Of a DNA stretch of 64,000 bases, positions 9,911-21,189 are shown piece by piece (position 1 is the stretch's first letter; the number at the start of each line of letters is the position of its first letter). Both the position numbers and the translations under genes were made by a program. Below the pieces are notes generated by a model, which was given only the letters and a program-made list of their open reading frames with translations, was not told the DNA's origin and did no database searches. Source of the stretch: Darksidea phi (taxonomy: Eukaryota; Ascomycota; Dothideomycetes; Pleosporales; Lentitheciaceae); assembly GCA_030770425.1 (NCBI GenBank), contig JASJFT010000044.1, positions 186,001 through 250,000 of the forward strand, in the 5' to 3' direction.

Positions 9911-12900
9911 GCTGCATATATCCTGCCATAGACCACGTCGTTTAGACATGAGCTCAAGACAGTAAGACGCGAGATTCTTGGGCGTGTCCCTCCCGTCTAC
10001 GTAGAACTGAATTTTACGCTGTCTTTGACGACCGACGCAAGGAAGTTGCGGAAAGACAAATGAACCAGCCTAACCGGTAAGTCTTTATTGTTAGGAGCAC
10101 TGAGGATAGAGTGCAGAGCGTCTAGCTGACACTACTTCTGTCTGTGGGAGTTGTAGAAGGTGTGCAAGTGTCCTAATAGAGAGCGGACTCTCCAGAACAA
10201 CAGTACCGCCCACGGCTTTTAGAAATACGCGTAGCCACGCTTCTTTTCCACCGTCCTCCTGCTTAACAAGCACCTGATCTAGAACATTAGATCAAGCTGT
10301 GAAAAGGTCGACTTCTGACATTTTCACCCTCTTCACCGACAGGCAGCGTTCGTTATCCTTCTGCAAAGCATAGTTGAACATGATCACATACAGGGTATCG
10401 TCACATTGAAAGACATGCCTTTCGGCGGCGCGGACAGAAGATCGCGAACGGGAATCGTTCAAATTGTCTATCAACTACCTTCATTCACTTGTCCCATGGG
10501 TTCGAAAGTAGCAGACACAGCCTCGGACATGCCTACACTCTGTACATGTAAACCGATATCGAGGCCAAAAAGCTCCGCCATTCATACGACCCCTCTGCTA
10601 TACGCATTGAAAGCCGTGCAGCACGGTCCGGCATGCCCGGTGCCACTACCGTGTGTGGACTAGCCAATTATAGGAATCACCACGGGTACGGTCATGCAAT
10701 CAGGCTCGTTGATGTTGATCGGTGATCCGCAAATTTCAGTCATTTCCACCTTCGTTAGATAATGCCGTTTTGGGGAGAAGAGAGACGCGCATGTGAATAT
10801 GCAAATCGGTTCGTATCGTATGATGTATGCGACAAGGAGAAGCAAGAGCACGAGCACAATGGTGATGTAAAGCTTCAGATGATTGGGAGAGAACAGATTT
10901 TGAGTCGTGCTATTTGGGCTATCGCTTTTCCGTTCATTCTTGCGATGGTGGGGGCCTTGCCACCGTGTTGTTTTTCGTCGGACATAGTGATGATCTGGCA
11001 AGCTTGGGGCGAGGCGAAATTTATCCGTCTGTTGTTTGGTTCTTTCAGGGCCAGAAACTAGTCGCTGACGTCGCAGGAAGTTACTGGTTCAAGTTGTAGT
11101 ACCTCAAGTTCGGTGAAAGGAGCTCGTGAGTGAGATGTTGAATGATGGACAAGGTCTGGGCGGGGGCTGTGGCCTCTATAAAGAGCTCGGGGAAGGAGGG
11201 TCCGCGTCCGTGCGTGAACGTCTGTCATGAAACGTTTCCAAGGCTCTGAATAAGCGAGACTATACGGTTCCTGATCACATAGGGTTCCTGATCACCCCAC
11301 CAATTCACACCCACCTCAGAAAACCCATCATATCTCATAAGAATCTATGCTGACTTGGTGGCTAAACTTTTAGACTACTTCACGGAGCCACAGTTGGAAA
11401 ACGTGCCAACGAGAACCTCATGATCAGCGACCTCAAGATTCAGATTCGTAATGAGAACAAGCCTGACGAGCTGAAAAAGGTCAAAGCTTATGGCCCTCTG
11501 AATTCCAAAATGCTGGCTCGTACAATCCGTAACGAGAACTTCCATCATATCAGGCAGAATGACGACAACTGGAGTGCATATGCGTTGGCCAAATACATCC
11601 AAGACAAAGTCGGCGTGTATCCAATCCTTCCGCTCGCAGACGGTCATGTGTACGGCGATGACGCTGAAAAGCCTATACCACTACTATTGGTAAAGCCGTA
11701 GGGAGTTGCGGTAAGACTGAGGAAGAAAAGCTTACCCCCGAAAAGGGTTTAATCGATGTCAAACTACCCCCTAATATGGCCGGAAATACCGATAACCTAC
11801 CGTGGCCCGGGGGCTCGTTTAAACTAAAGGTCGAGGGCGAGGAGTATAAATATAAGAACGATGGTACAAACCCTAGTCGTCTCTTTTGTCCTAAGAAAGA
11901 AATCTCATGTGGAGAGGACAGTATGAAGAGTAAGGATATTCGGAGCGCGGGTATTGAGTCGATATCCTCTCAAACTGGCCCGTGCCATCGGCGAAAATAG
12001 CTGATATCCTCTGGATTACCCATGCCGATATCCTCGGGCACCTAATATAAGGATGAGAGGAGAGTCTCAAGACAATGTAGTACGGATGCATAAGAGAGGG
12101 GTCAATATTAGTAGTCTCAGATTTATGGTGAGGATAACAGAACGATGAATCGCTACCTTACCAAGGAATAGTATATAGTGTAAAGGGACTCATCAACCTC
12201 GTGTAGGATGCTTATCAACTTCTCGGGTCATAAATTCTAAAAGCACTGCAAATATTGACGGGATATCTTATTAGCCACAGGCAATTTAGAGCACGCCACG
12301 CGGGGGGTCTATTTGGCGGCTTCGTGAGCATTACATACCATGAGGAACAACAACGTTCTATTTGACCAAAAGCGCTATTTTTCTATGCGACAACTATGCT
12401 TAAGGCCAGTGCGTTGAATAGTTCTGGCTAGCTCTACCTGCAGCACTTTACTCCTGAGAACAGTGCAACACTATCACCGACTATAAGACAACTTCTTTTT
12501 GATTTGCTGATATTGTGAGACTAAAAAATTCTCTTTTCCCCCGTTTCCGAAAGTAGTAATACCGAGGATGGCGGATGTTCTAGGTACGACAGCTGTGCTA
12601 CCAACATGCCAAAATGCATATGAAAGTGTAACTTTGACCCTCAACTAGGTTCTATAATCCAGCGTGTTCACCTAAAGCTATACTATTGAATGTTGTCTAT
12701 ACAAACCGTTTTCATAGTTACAATTACCGTGGGCATGTCAAAACAGGTGCGAATGGCTACTGCTGCTACCACTAGTGGTCCTTAAGCCATCTCATGTCGT
12801 CTTCTATTGCCTAATTCATCTCAGAGTGCCTCAAAGCCCCCGAAGAAGCGTGCGCGCGGTTTGATATTGGTACCCGACCCGTCTCGAGCCTATGTGTTGC

Positions 12901-13169
12901 TATCTACGCAATCATTTAATCGCACCTCAATTATAGCAACTTATGTGGTTTCTAACAGCTTTTTCATATCTTGTTCTACTCATGCTAGTTTTACATCGTG
13001 GTCCCTGTTTCCAAATGTCGATGTATGCAATTTCTTTGACTTGCTATATAGTCCCGTTGATTGCGGCGCTACAATTTTGAATTAACTCCTGCCATTCTGT
13101 TTGGATTTGCAAGTCTCTGAGCAACCTAAATCATTTCCGTATCAGTAACGTCCCCACCATTAAAAGCCT
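9911..13169. other. Gene-poor decayed region with coding-like patches
   Basis: No complete gene could be built here. Two patches look like decayed coding sequence. On the minus strand (about 10663-10885) a frame without a usable ATG encodes a hydrophobic segment (LYITIVLVLLLLLVAYIIRY) followed by a Cys-containing tail. On the plus strand, about 11370-11700, a frame reads RLLHGATVGKRANENL, then KVKAYGPLNSKMLARTIRNE, then VGVYPILPLADGHVYGDD; after a shift of frame it continues at about 11720-11915 with LTPEKGLIDVKLPPNMAGN and ends FCPKKEISC. I do not recognise either. From about 12000 to 13150 I see nothing but AT-rich sequence full of stops. Confidence 0.4.
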
Positions 13170-13628
13170 TTACAGTGAAATCGAAAATGCACGTACAAAA
13201 AACGTCTTGCCCCCTTCTTCCGTTTCAAAGGTAACTGTAAACTCTATCAACAAAACCGATTCACTACTTCAAGGGTTGCTCTTACCAGTTGAGCCCCTTG
13301 GTATATAAATCACATCTCCAGGTCGACCAACGAACCTCTGCCCAGACTGATCCGACACAATGAAGGTGCCTGATAGCACATACTTGTATTCCGAGAAGCC
13401 GAACGTAGTGGTGGCTTTGCAGCCTTTATCAAGGGTAAAGAAGCCACTCGCTATAGGCTTTTCCGGGTCTTCGTCGACGCTTTAGGGGATTTAGCTAGTT
13501 CTAGAAGGGAGAAGAGGGAGGAGGATTCACCTAGAAGAAGCATCGCCAATCTGGATGTCCTTGTGCTCATTGTACTGGTGGAGTTTGGCGTAGTTCGCCG
13601 CTGGATAGTGTTTAAGAGTAGGAGCCAT
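13170..13628 (-). CDS. Small cupin-domain protein (EutQ/RmlC-like)
   Basis: Three exons, 13628-13531, 13479-13286 and 13234-13170, sum to 357 nt and encode 118 residues. The introns are about 50 bp with GTGAAT and GTAAGA donors. The product reads MAPTLKHYPAANYAKLHQYN at the N-terminus, then ISGFF-like lead-in IASGFFTLDKGCKATTTFG, the cupin strand pair YKYVLSGTFIVSD and GRPGDVIYIPRGSTVTFETE, and the end GKTFFVRAFSISL. This is one complete conserved beta-barrel of the type seen in EutQ-like cupins. The usual metal ligands are not obvious, so binding activity is uncertain. Each exon is too short to be found as a long open frame, but frame and splice sites agree throughout and no stop interrupts it. 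Substrate unknown. Confidence 0.78.
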
Positions 13629-15198
13629 TTTTGGTTGGTATCAATTGTGAAAGCGAACAAGAACGGCGGGCGCAATAGCTTTTATGGATTCAGGTCTCAC
13701 AGTTTCGTGCGACCCCTCCATGTTGTGGGCCGGTTAACAGTGCCTATGGTGTGTATTCCTTCCCGATACGGGAATTACACCCGGAGCGTCGACTAAAGGC
13801 TCTCGATCTAGGTTTAGTGGTCTAATAGACTAGTCAATCCAAACGCCATAAAGGTATCGCGCAATATTACATATCAGTATGCTATTAAGCAGCGTTGTCA
13901 TTTAGGGTAGTCAAATGATGGAGAGTAGCGCTAGCCAGCGTTCTTAGTACATCAGCATGCGATGCTCTCCGCACTAGGCCAACCTAACTTACAAATATAG
14001 CTAGTGGACACAAAGCTATGCGCAAAGCTGTTCTAGTCTAGTGATAAACCGTTTTCATAATATCATGTTTTCGATATGCGTCTTTAGTTTCATTTCGTGC
14101 CAGACCACTAGCGCCTAGCTACATTTTCTTCGCGAATACACTAGAAGAAATATTAGCAGACAGACAAACCGCACTTATTTGGCCGCCCTTTCACCGCTTT
14201 CACACTGGCCTCGACGCCTTTGAACCCACTTCCGGCTCACCCGACTTTGGAGAATGGGCTGGTTTCTCAGCTCGGCAACTGTCGTCCTCTGATAGCTTTC
14301 GGCGGAGAGGACCAATATCTATAGGCTGAGACACGGTCGACTCCGGCCTACTTAAATAGATTGAAGTTATCCGAAACCCACTGTCCTCGACCTGACATCA
14401 TACATCGCGATATAACATAAACTCCTCCGACTTATCTATGCCTACAGTGTGTATGGTAAGCCTAGCGATCTGCAATATTACGGAGCTTTTCGTATGATAA
14501 TGATATCTCAAATTGTCATGCATCCTAAATAATACAATTGGCATTATTATTACATGCACTGTTACAGGATACACCAACACGCTCGCCGAGTTCGGAGGCA
14601 GTGCAGGAGGGCACTCGTTCGTCTCGAAGGATAAGTCTAACAGGTGGTAAAGGACCTTCAGCGTTTGTAAGGAGCTGACCCATCGAATCTAAGCTATACC
14701 GGTGTTGTTCTTTACATGAAGAACATTTATAGTTGCAATTCGCAATAGATCCTCGTCCTCAAGCTACCTGTAGTAATTCTGAACATAACAGACTTTATCA
14801 AACGGCCCAAGCCGAAGCGCCACGTCCATTGGCTCGTGGCGGAGGACGATTCGGGCGTAAAGTACCTGGAAGTCGCGTTAACTAACGCGACAGCCGGCGC
14901 GTTGGTGTTTGGCGATAGCTTTGCCATCTCCTAAGTCATCTCATCTCGCGCACAGCCATCGCATACTTGGAGTTTCTCGCGTTCTCTACGTGCCTGGTTC
15001 GTCGTTACTGTAGTAGAGTCCAAGTAATTGTATTAAAAATGTAATTTCTATTGCTACAGTAGTTAGAAACATTGCGTTCTACTGCTATGCTGCTCGGCGA
15101 GTAGCGAGTGACGGTTTAGCCTTGGCAGTTCTTGGCTAGTGCATCGATCTTACGTACCTCACAACCCCTCCGAATTGGCTACCGCGGTCGCACCTCGT
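13629..15198. other. Gene-poor region with one unassigned coding-like patch
   Basis: On the plus strand between about 14410 and 14935 there are two pieces that read like exons: LLRLIYAYSVYG joined across a GTAAGC...TTACAG intron to YTNTLAEFGGSAGGHSFVSK (to about 14641), and, after a TAG acceptor near 14748, ILVLKLPVVILNITDFIKRP running to a TAA at 14932-14934 (ending LVFGDSFAIS). I could not find a start codon or confirm the link between them, so this may be a decayed gene. The rest is stop-rich. Confidence 0.3.
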
Positions 15199-17113
15199 AT
15201 GTCGCTCTTTGCTGCCTCAGCTACTTTTCGTCAAACGTCTACCTCGAGTGCGATTTCAGGTTCCTTGCCAATAACTTTGCTCCGCCGACAGCTCTTCAAG
15301 TCTTCTCGTTCCGCAACGTCGGCTCCACCAGCTTCGCCCTCATTGCCGCATTCCTGGCGGTCCGCTACGACTTCGCGCAACGCCAGCATCCTTCGAGACT
15401 GCCATGTAGAGCAATTTTACGAATATACCTCGGGTCGATGGCTCTGGGATGAGAAATATCAGCTTGCTCGCCGTCATGTCGAGTTCAACCTGCCTGGACT
15501 CCTCGAGGTCTCAGCGCAAGCAACTGGAGCTCGCTCTTGCGTCAAGATCGAGAAACTGCCTGAAGGAAACTTCAGCAAGGTCTTCCTGATTTCTATGAAC
15601 GACGGCCGAGAATTAATCGCCAAACTCCCAAACCCGAATGCCGGACCGACGCACTTTACGACAGCCAGCGAGGCCGCCACAATGGACTATGTACGGACAT
15701 CTCTGCCCGTTACATTCGATGGTTGCTGACATGGAGCTATATTGCAGGTTCGAAATGTCCTCGGTATCCCAGCGCCACGGGTATATGGCTGGAGCTCCTC
15801 GCTAGACAACCCCGTTGGAGCAGAGTACATCCTGATGGAACGCAGCGAAGGGGTGGAATTAGGCAAGGTATGGGATGACATGTCGTGGGAGGAAAGACTG
15901 GAGATCGTCAGGACCGTGGTTGGGTACGAGAAAGCCTTTGTGTCTGCTAGTTTTCCTATGTACGGGAGCTTGTACTACGCAAAGGACCTGCCTAGCCCGA
16001 GCATAAGTCAATTTCTCAACCCCGGAGACCCCAAAGACAAGCGCAAAGCCTTCGTAGTCGGTCCGACAACCAATAGGACATTTTTCGACCAAGGAAGAGA
16101 TTCTGTCGAGGTAAATCGAGGGCCTTGTAAGTCCAATGCCTTCGCCATCATGCTCGTCTCAAGCTAATTAGATAACAGGGCCTTCAATCAACGAACTTGT
16201 CCATTCCCGCGTTGACCGAGAGCTAGCGTGCATCGAAAAGTCCTCTTTGTATCCTGGGCAGCAAGGACTGTTCAGCGGGCCCAACCAATATCGTCCAACT
16301 AAAGCGTTGAAGGTTAAAGTCCTCCGGGATTACCTGAAGGTAGCAACCCAGATTCTGCCCAACGATGTCAATCTCTCAAAGCCCACTCTATGGCACCCCG
16401 ATCTGCATACGGACAACATCTTCGTCGATCCTTCCCAACCGACAAGGATTCTCAACATCATTGACTGGCAAGCGGTCAATGTTTTCCCGCTCTTCCTCCA
16501 AGCTCGCCATCCTTCACTCATCGAATTTGAAGGGCCAATACCAGAAGGTTATGAGCCCCTAACACTACCCGATAATTTTGATGCCATGAACGAGGAGGAA
16601 CAACATCGAGCTAAGAGCCTCCGGGCTGCTCAGTCTCTCTATAAACTCTACGAAATTCTCATGCTCCGTCAATGTCCGGAGATTGCCCGTGCGCTGCGCT
16701 TTCGAGATACTCTACCTGGTCAAATTACTGGATTGGCAAGCTCGATCTTCAGCGATGGAGAGCCTATCCTCCAGGGAATGCTTATTCGACTTCAAGAAGA
16801 GTGGGACACATGTGTTGGGTCTTCCATAGCATCCCCCCTGCCCTTCACTCCCGAGGATAAGATGCAACAGCAACGTCTCGAGGCGAGTTGGCGTGAAGGT
16901 GTCGAGCTGATGCATGATATATTGACTGAGATTGGCGCATACCAGGGATGGGATGGCTGGGTCAATCATAACAACTACGCCATGTACAAGGAGCGGTTAT
17001 CTCGATGTCGCGAGAACTTTCTCAATCGCTACGCGAAAACTGAAGAGGAGAGGAGTCAATGGATCCAAGCCTGGCCGTTTCAAGACAAAACACATACGCC
17101 AACTTCTACATGA
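15199..17113 (+). CDS. AIM9-like phosphotransferase (aminoglycoside phosphotransferase fold), probably mitochondrial
   Basis: Three exons, 15199-15690, 15748-16126 and 16179-17113 (1806 nt, 601 residues). The start is taken at the first ATG (MSLFAASATFRQTS); the frame is open 20 codons further up but only with a GTG. The first 60 residues are rich in Ser, Ala and Arg with no acids, as in a mitochondrial presequence. Then come the APH/choline-kinase-like landmarks: NFSKVFLISMNDGRELIAKL (loop and Lys), GAEYILMERSEGVELGKVW (hinge), NRGPWPSINEL, the catalytic HPDLHTDNIFV and IIDWQAV. This is the fungal Aim9/Fmp29 family, whose substrate is not known. The second donor was chosen as GTAAGT at 16127 because only that one keeps frame and restores RGPW. 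An intact gene beside decayed DNA. Confidence 0.85.
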
Positions 17114-17498
17114 GCTTGGGTTTCGAGATACGCATACTGTGGCTCATCTCAACCTAACTCCGGTTGCATCCACTTACCGGATTTGACCCTCACAAATAAT
17201 GCAGCCCACAAGTGCTTAGATACAGGTGCGTTTTTCATTACGACGTAGAATACTGTTATCTACCAGACTTGCTTCCTGGCTCTAATACAATTCCCCTCGA
17301 AGTATCAAGGCATGTCTCTAGTCGTTTGGACTCGAAAAGAAGATGTGCATGCTAGATGCGATTCCAGAAAGCGTGTATGAATAGTTGATAAATAAAACAT
17401 AAACGGCTTATTATAGATATATTTTATTTAGGTAATATCTTTAGTCAATACGTACGCTACGGTTTATGCCTTTTTATACCTATATAACCCTAACTTAA
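17114..17498. other. AT-rich spacer between convergent genes
   Basis: The stretch from about 17385 to 17498 is strongly AT-rich (tracts such as ATATATTTTATTTAGG and TATACCTATATAACCC). It separates the 3' ends of two convergent genes. No coding signal. Confidence 0.45.
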
Positions 17499-20206
17499 TT
17501 ATACAAACCCTAAAAAGACCATGCATACACCTAACCACCAAATAATTATTACTCTATCCAGCCCTCTTCTTCCCACTTCGCCTTTCTTTAAGGTATCCGT
17601 TGCTGAAGTAGCTAGCCCATCATTGCTCTGCGTAAAATCTAGGCTCCTAGTCCCTACTGCGCTCTCTGCTGCAGTAGTCTGCTCAGCAGCACCCACAAGG
17701 GAGGTACTTCCCTTCAAATCCACAATTATGGTGTTCCCGTTCTGATCAATAATCGTTTTACTCCAACCCTGTCCCATGATCGTCGTGACTCCACTAGAAT
17801 CCATGATTGTACTCCTCCCATTTGAATCGACGATGGTAGTCGCTCCGCTGGGATCCAGGATCGTCTTCACCCCGTTTGCATCTGAGATCGTCGTTATGCC
17901 TTTCGTATCGACAGCTGTAGTCTTCCCACTCGGTCCGACCACTGTAACGCCCCCATCTTTCCCCACCTTCACCACCTCTCCATCAACCGTAACTGCAGCA
18001 TCACCAGCATGTAACGTCGTCCCCGAGCCCAACACCAGTCCTCCATCCGCCGCAATACTCATAATCTTATTTCCTACCGTAATCATCTCCATGTCTTCCT
18101 TCCCAACGAAAGGAATGGTCTTCGTTTCTCCGATTGTCGGATCAACAACCTCGATTCCATTCGTTCCAACACTGACAGCCACACCGTTGATCGTCATGGC
18201 TGGGTCACCTATCTTCATTGTCGTTGGTGGTTTGATGAGATTTCCGCCTGTATCAACGACGAAAGTCTCGCCACCGATGCTGATGACTCCACCTCCTTGA
18301 TCTTCATTTCCATTCCCCTTTCTATTCCCCTTTTCATTTCCATTTCCATTTCTATTTGGAATCGACACCGTCCTCGTTCCGCTGGCGTCGGATATTGTAA
18401 TCCCGGAACTGCAAGCATTCACAGCCGTTCCGCCTACCGTAGCCGCAGGTCCACAATTTTGGACTGTAGTTCCCGGATTGAGTAATAGAACGCCTCCGTT
18501 ACCGTTAGGATCCGGAATGATAGGGAAATGTGAGGGACCGATGGTGACGATGGGCGGTTTCGTTACGGTTGGCTTCGTTATGGTTGGTTTCGTCACGGTT
18601 GGTGGGACTCTTGCTTTCGTTGTCTGCTTCGAGTTTGAAACACTAGTCTGCATAGGCGGATTCGGCGGTGCCGGCGCCGGCTGTACACTCGTCGCTGCAG
18701 GAGGTGCAGATTCTGTAGAAAAAACCGATGTTCGCGATTGCAGCGCGATTGGTGGGTCAACCAACGCAACAATGGGCCTGCACCCCTTCCAATCCGGATC
18801 TAAGTGCTGTATTGAAATCGGAATATTAACTACAGGATGGAATTGGTCATTGAAGACTGTGGCCTGTGTGCACTCTGGTTCGGGCTGGATGTTTATGCCA
18901 GAGTCGCAGGCTGAGAGAGCACCTTTGTATGCACTGGTATAATTACATCAGTATCACATTTGTTGTTGAATTGAAGGGGTTCGAAGATAGTGAAGAGAGG
19001 AAGTTTTGAGTGAGGGTCTTACCTCCATGGATACGGAGTGTTAAAGTCAGCGTAGTCGATGGGGTAGTGGCCATATGCGCCGGCTCTGTTGGTATAGATA
19101 TGGCTCGAGGCCAGGGTTAGCATAATGTTCGAATAGGTTTTGCCTCGATGAGAGGTGCAAGAGTCGCTGGCGCCGGCGGTAGGGATGGACAGGTAGACGT
19201 TTCCGGGGTAAAAGGTGTGACCGCTGAGGACGACTGGTGAACCAGTTGTAACTTCTGTATAGCCTGTCATTCTCAGCAAGAATTCCTCCGGCTCTGTAAC
19301 TTGTTTCCAGGCAGGATGATCGTTAACTTACTCGCAGTCGAATAATTACCCAGACCCCAAGGATCCCCCGTACGCCCCTTCGTCGGAAAATCCGTACACA
19401 TATCCCTCGTTACCGTCTCCGGCACCGGCCAATAAAACAGCTCCACTTTCCCCTTCGCAGTAATGTAGCAATCATTGCACCATTTACAGCCTGGTGTCGA
19501 CCAAGGCCATGCCGGTGGCGTTTCAAACCACCATCCATTCTCCCACTTTAGATATTCTGCGACAGATGATGACCATACGCTGTGGATGCTGGAGCATGAT
19601 GTTAAAGGGATGCTGCAGCTGGGAGTTGTTTTATTAAATGGCCGGAACCAATAGTCTGTCGAGGTGCTTGTGGTGGTTATTGCGAAGATGGAGGAGTCGG
19701 TCGTTGTGGCGTCGGCGTAGCACACATCGCCGCAGGTTGATGAGCAGGTCCATGTTGATTCGTAGACTGTCTGCGTTTCAACAATGACTTTGGTGTAGCT
19801 CTTCATAGACGTTACGGTATGAGTCCATAAGGATGAGGAATACCACGAGGACCACTCGTCGTCGCAAACAAGCATGGGGTCTATCATCATTCGGGTTAGA
19901 CGGGCTTTGATTAATTGAGGAAGGATTCGACGCACCGATCGAGGAGCTTATTGGCACCCCGGAGCTTATCGGCGTCGAGAGAGTCCCGGGCGCAGGATTC
20001 GTTGATGTCACATTTTGAAGTAGTGTATTGTTCCTCCATAAAGCAACCATATCAGTGGGTCTTGCAACACCTGTTCCACCCGAAATATTGAAGGCACTCG
20101 TGAGTGAAGCATTTCCGAAAAGCGATGTGTTGAACGTAACCGCTTCCACCTGCGCGAAAACACATAAAAACACGCACCACCAGACGCAACGAACGGCGAA
20201 AGACAT
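17499..20206 (-). CDS. Large secreted Ser/Thr-rich protein with repeat array and hydrophobic C-terminus
   Basis: Four exons, 20206-19936, 19880-19332, 19293-19023 and 18933-17499 (2526 nt, 841 residues). A signal peptide (MSFAVRCVWWCVFLCVFAQ, cut near residue 22) precedes an N-glycosylation-rich region (NTSLFGNAS, NNTLLQNVT). A Cys/Trp-rich domain follows (CSSTCGDVCYAD, CKWCNDCYI, TRDMCTDFPTKG), then HRGKTYSNIMLTLASSHIYT. The middle is a Pro/Thr spacer (TVTKPTITKPTVTKPP). The C-terminal third holds Gly/Asp/Thr repeats of period nine. The last residues are hydrophobic (IIIWWLGVCMVFLGFV), fitting a GPI anchor signal or membrane tail. Likely a cell-wall or surface protein. All splice phases agree. 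The family is fungal and has no function that I know. Confidence 0.8.
17703..17925 (-). repeat. Nine-residue (27-bp) coding repeat array in the secreted protein
   Basis: In the protein the units TISDANGVK, TILDPSGAT, TIVDSNGRS, TIMDSSGVT, TIMGQGWSK, TIIDQNGNT and IIVDLKGST follow each other without gaps. The consensus is T-I-x-D-x-x-G-x-x. Regular hydrophobic, Asp and Gly positions suggest a stacked beta solenoid. Confidence 0.75.
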
Positions 20207-20701
20207 AATAAGGCCTCATCTCTCCCTACGATGGGCTGCGAACGCTTATAAGCCTCCCCCAACCCCAGATTCCCCCTTTTGCCAAGGTCTACCCCCTGAC
20301 GAAGACCTCGGTTCACCCCCCATCTCACGTTAGCAGCTACACCCCCTGCACACCTCCTAAACCCTTTGGGGAAGCAGGCCAAATCGCGATCTCATCTCGT
20401 CGAATCAGATGCGCGGTACGGCCTTGCGCGAAGGATTCAACCTTACTCGGGGTCGGAAATGTATGCGGATAAGACGGAACGGCCCAATGCCGTATTGCCT
20501 CATCTATTTCGCAATTTAGAGGGGTTCGTTTACTCTCATCATGTTGATATTTTTATGTGTTCGTATCGTGCGAAAAATAGATGTTTGGGAATGATTGGCG
20601 ACTCACCTCGGTTGTTTACCGCAAAGGGTTGGTGTAACTTGGAGAGGGTTGTATGCAGGTGTAAATGATTGAATCACGTCTTAGGGTTCGTAGTTCGCAT
20701 A
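20207..20701. other. Promoter side of the secreted-protein gene
   Basis: No supported gene. Short frames on both strands look random. A CT-rich tract near 20255-20300 lies upstream of the secreted-protein start. Confidence 0.35.
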
Positions 20702-20810
20702 ACGTGTTCTATCACTCAACCGGCCATATCCGTCATCCGGCCACCCAAAAAACCACCAAAAATCGCAAAAATAGACCCCTGCAAATTCAACAACGTATAG
20801 ATAAATAGGC
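20702..20810 (+). mobile_element. Truncated left end of a MITE-like element related to the one at 42929
   Basis: After a TA (20700-20701) the sequence starts ACGTGTT and later has CCCAAAAAACCACCAAAAAT and TTCAACAACG. The same blocks occur in the same order in the terminal inverted repeat of the complete element at 42929-43337. No matching right end is seen before 21190, so this copy is truncated or badly decayed. Confidence 0.55.
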
Positions 20811-21189
20811 CTAACGTGTATACTAAGTGAGCTGCGAACGCCAAAATATACCAAAAACCCGGAATTTCAATCTTAAATATCTTAATAACTACTATATAAT
20901 AATTTCTAGGATTTAAAATATAAGCTCTTATATATATAATATAGTACTTGTTAAAATATGGGTACCCCTACTCCTACTCCTACCCGAGCATACCCATTTA
21001 CCAGCCTAACCTCTAGCATCTATAAGCATCCTAGGACCACCAGAACAAACATCTCGCCATCATTATTAACATCGAATGATGCGGACCTAGCCACCCCAAG
21101 CCTGTCGAGTTCCCATAATCGATCCTGACTCTAGCACCATTACTACGATGAACCGAAACCCCAATAATAAACTCATGCTAATCACTGAA
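20811..21189. other. AT-rich, RIP-like spacer
   Basis: From about 20830 to 20960 the DNA is very AT-rich with many TA steps, probably decayed element sequence continuing from the MITE-like end. There is a CTCCTAC run at 20970-20985. No coding signal. Confidence 0.4.

Noticed and set aside
10660..11001. Minus-strand frame with one strong membrane helix
   Set aside because: Begins at TTG only. The nearby ATG is in a different frame, so I list it as a coding-like patch, not a gene.
17521..18942. Several plus-strand frames of 74-174 codons
   Set aside because: Antisense to the repeat-rich secreted gene, whose period-three bias keeps the opposite strand open.
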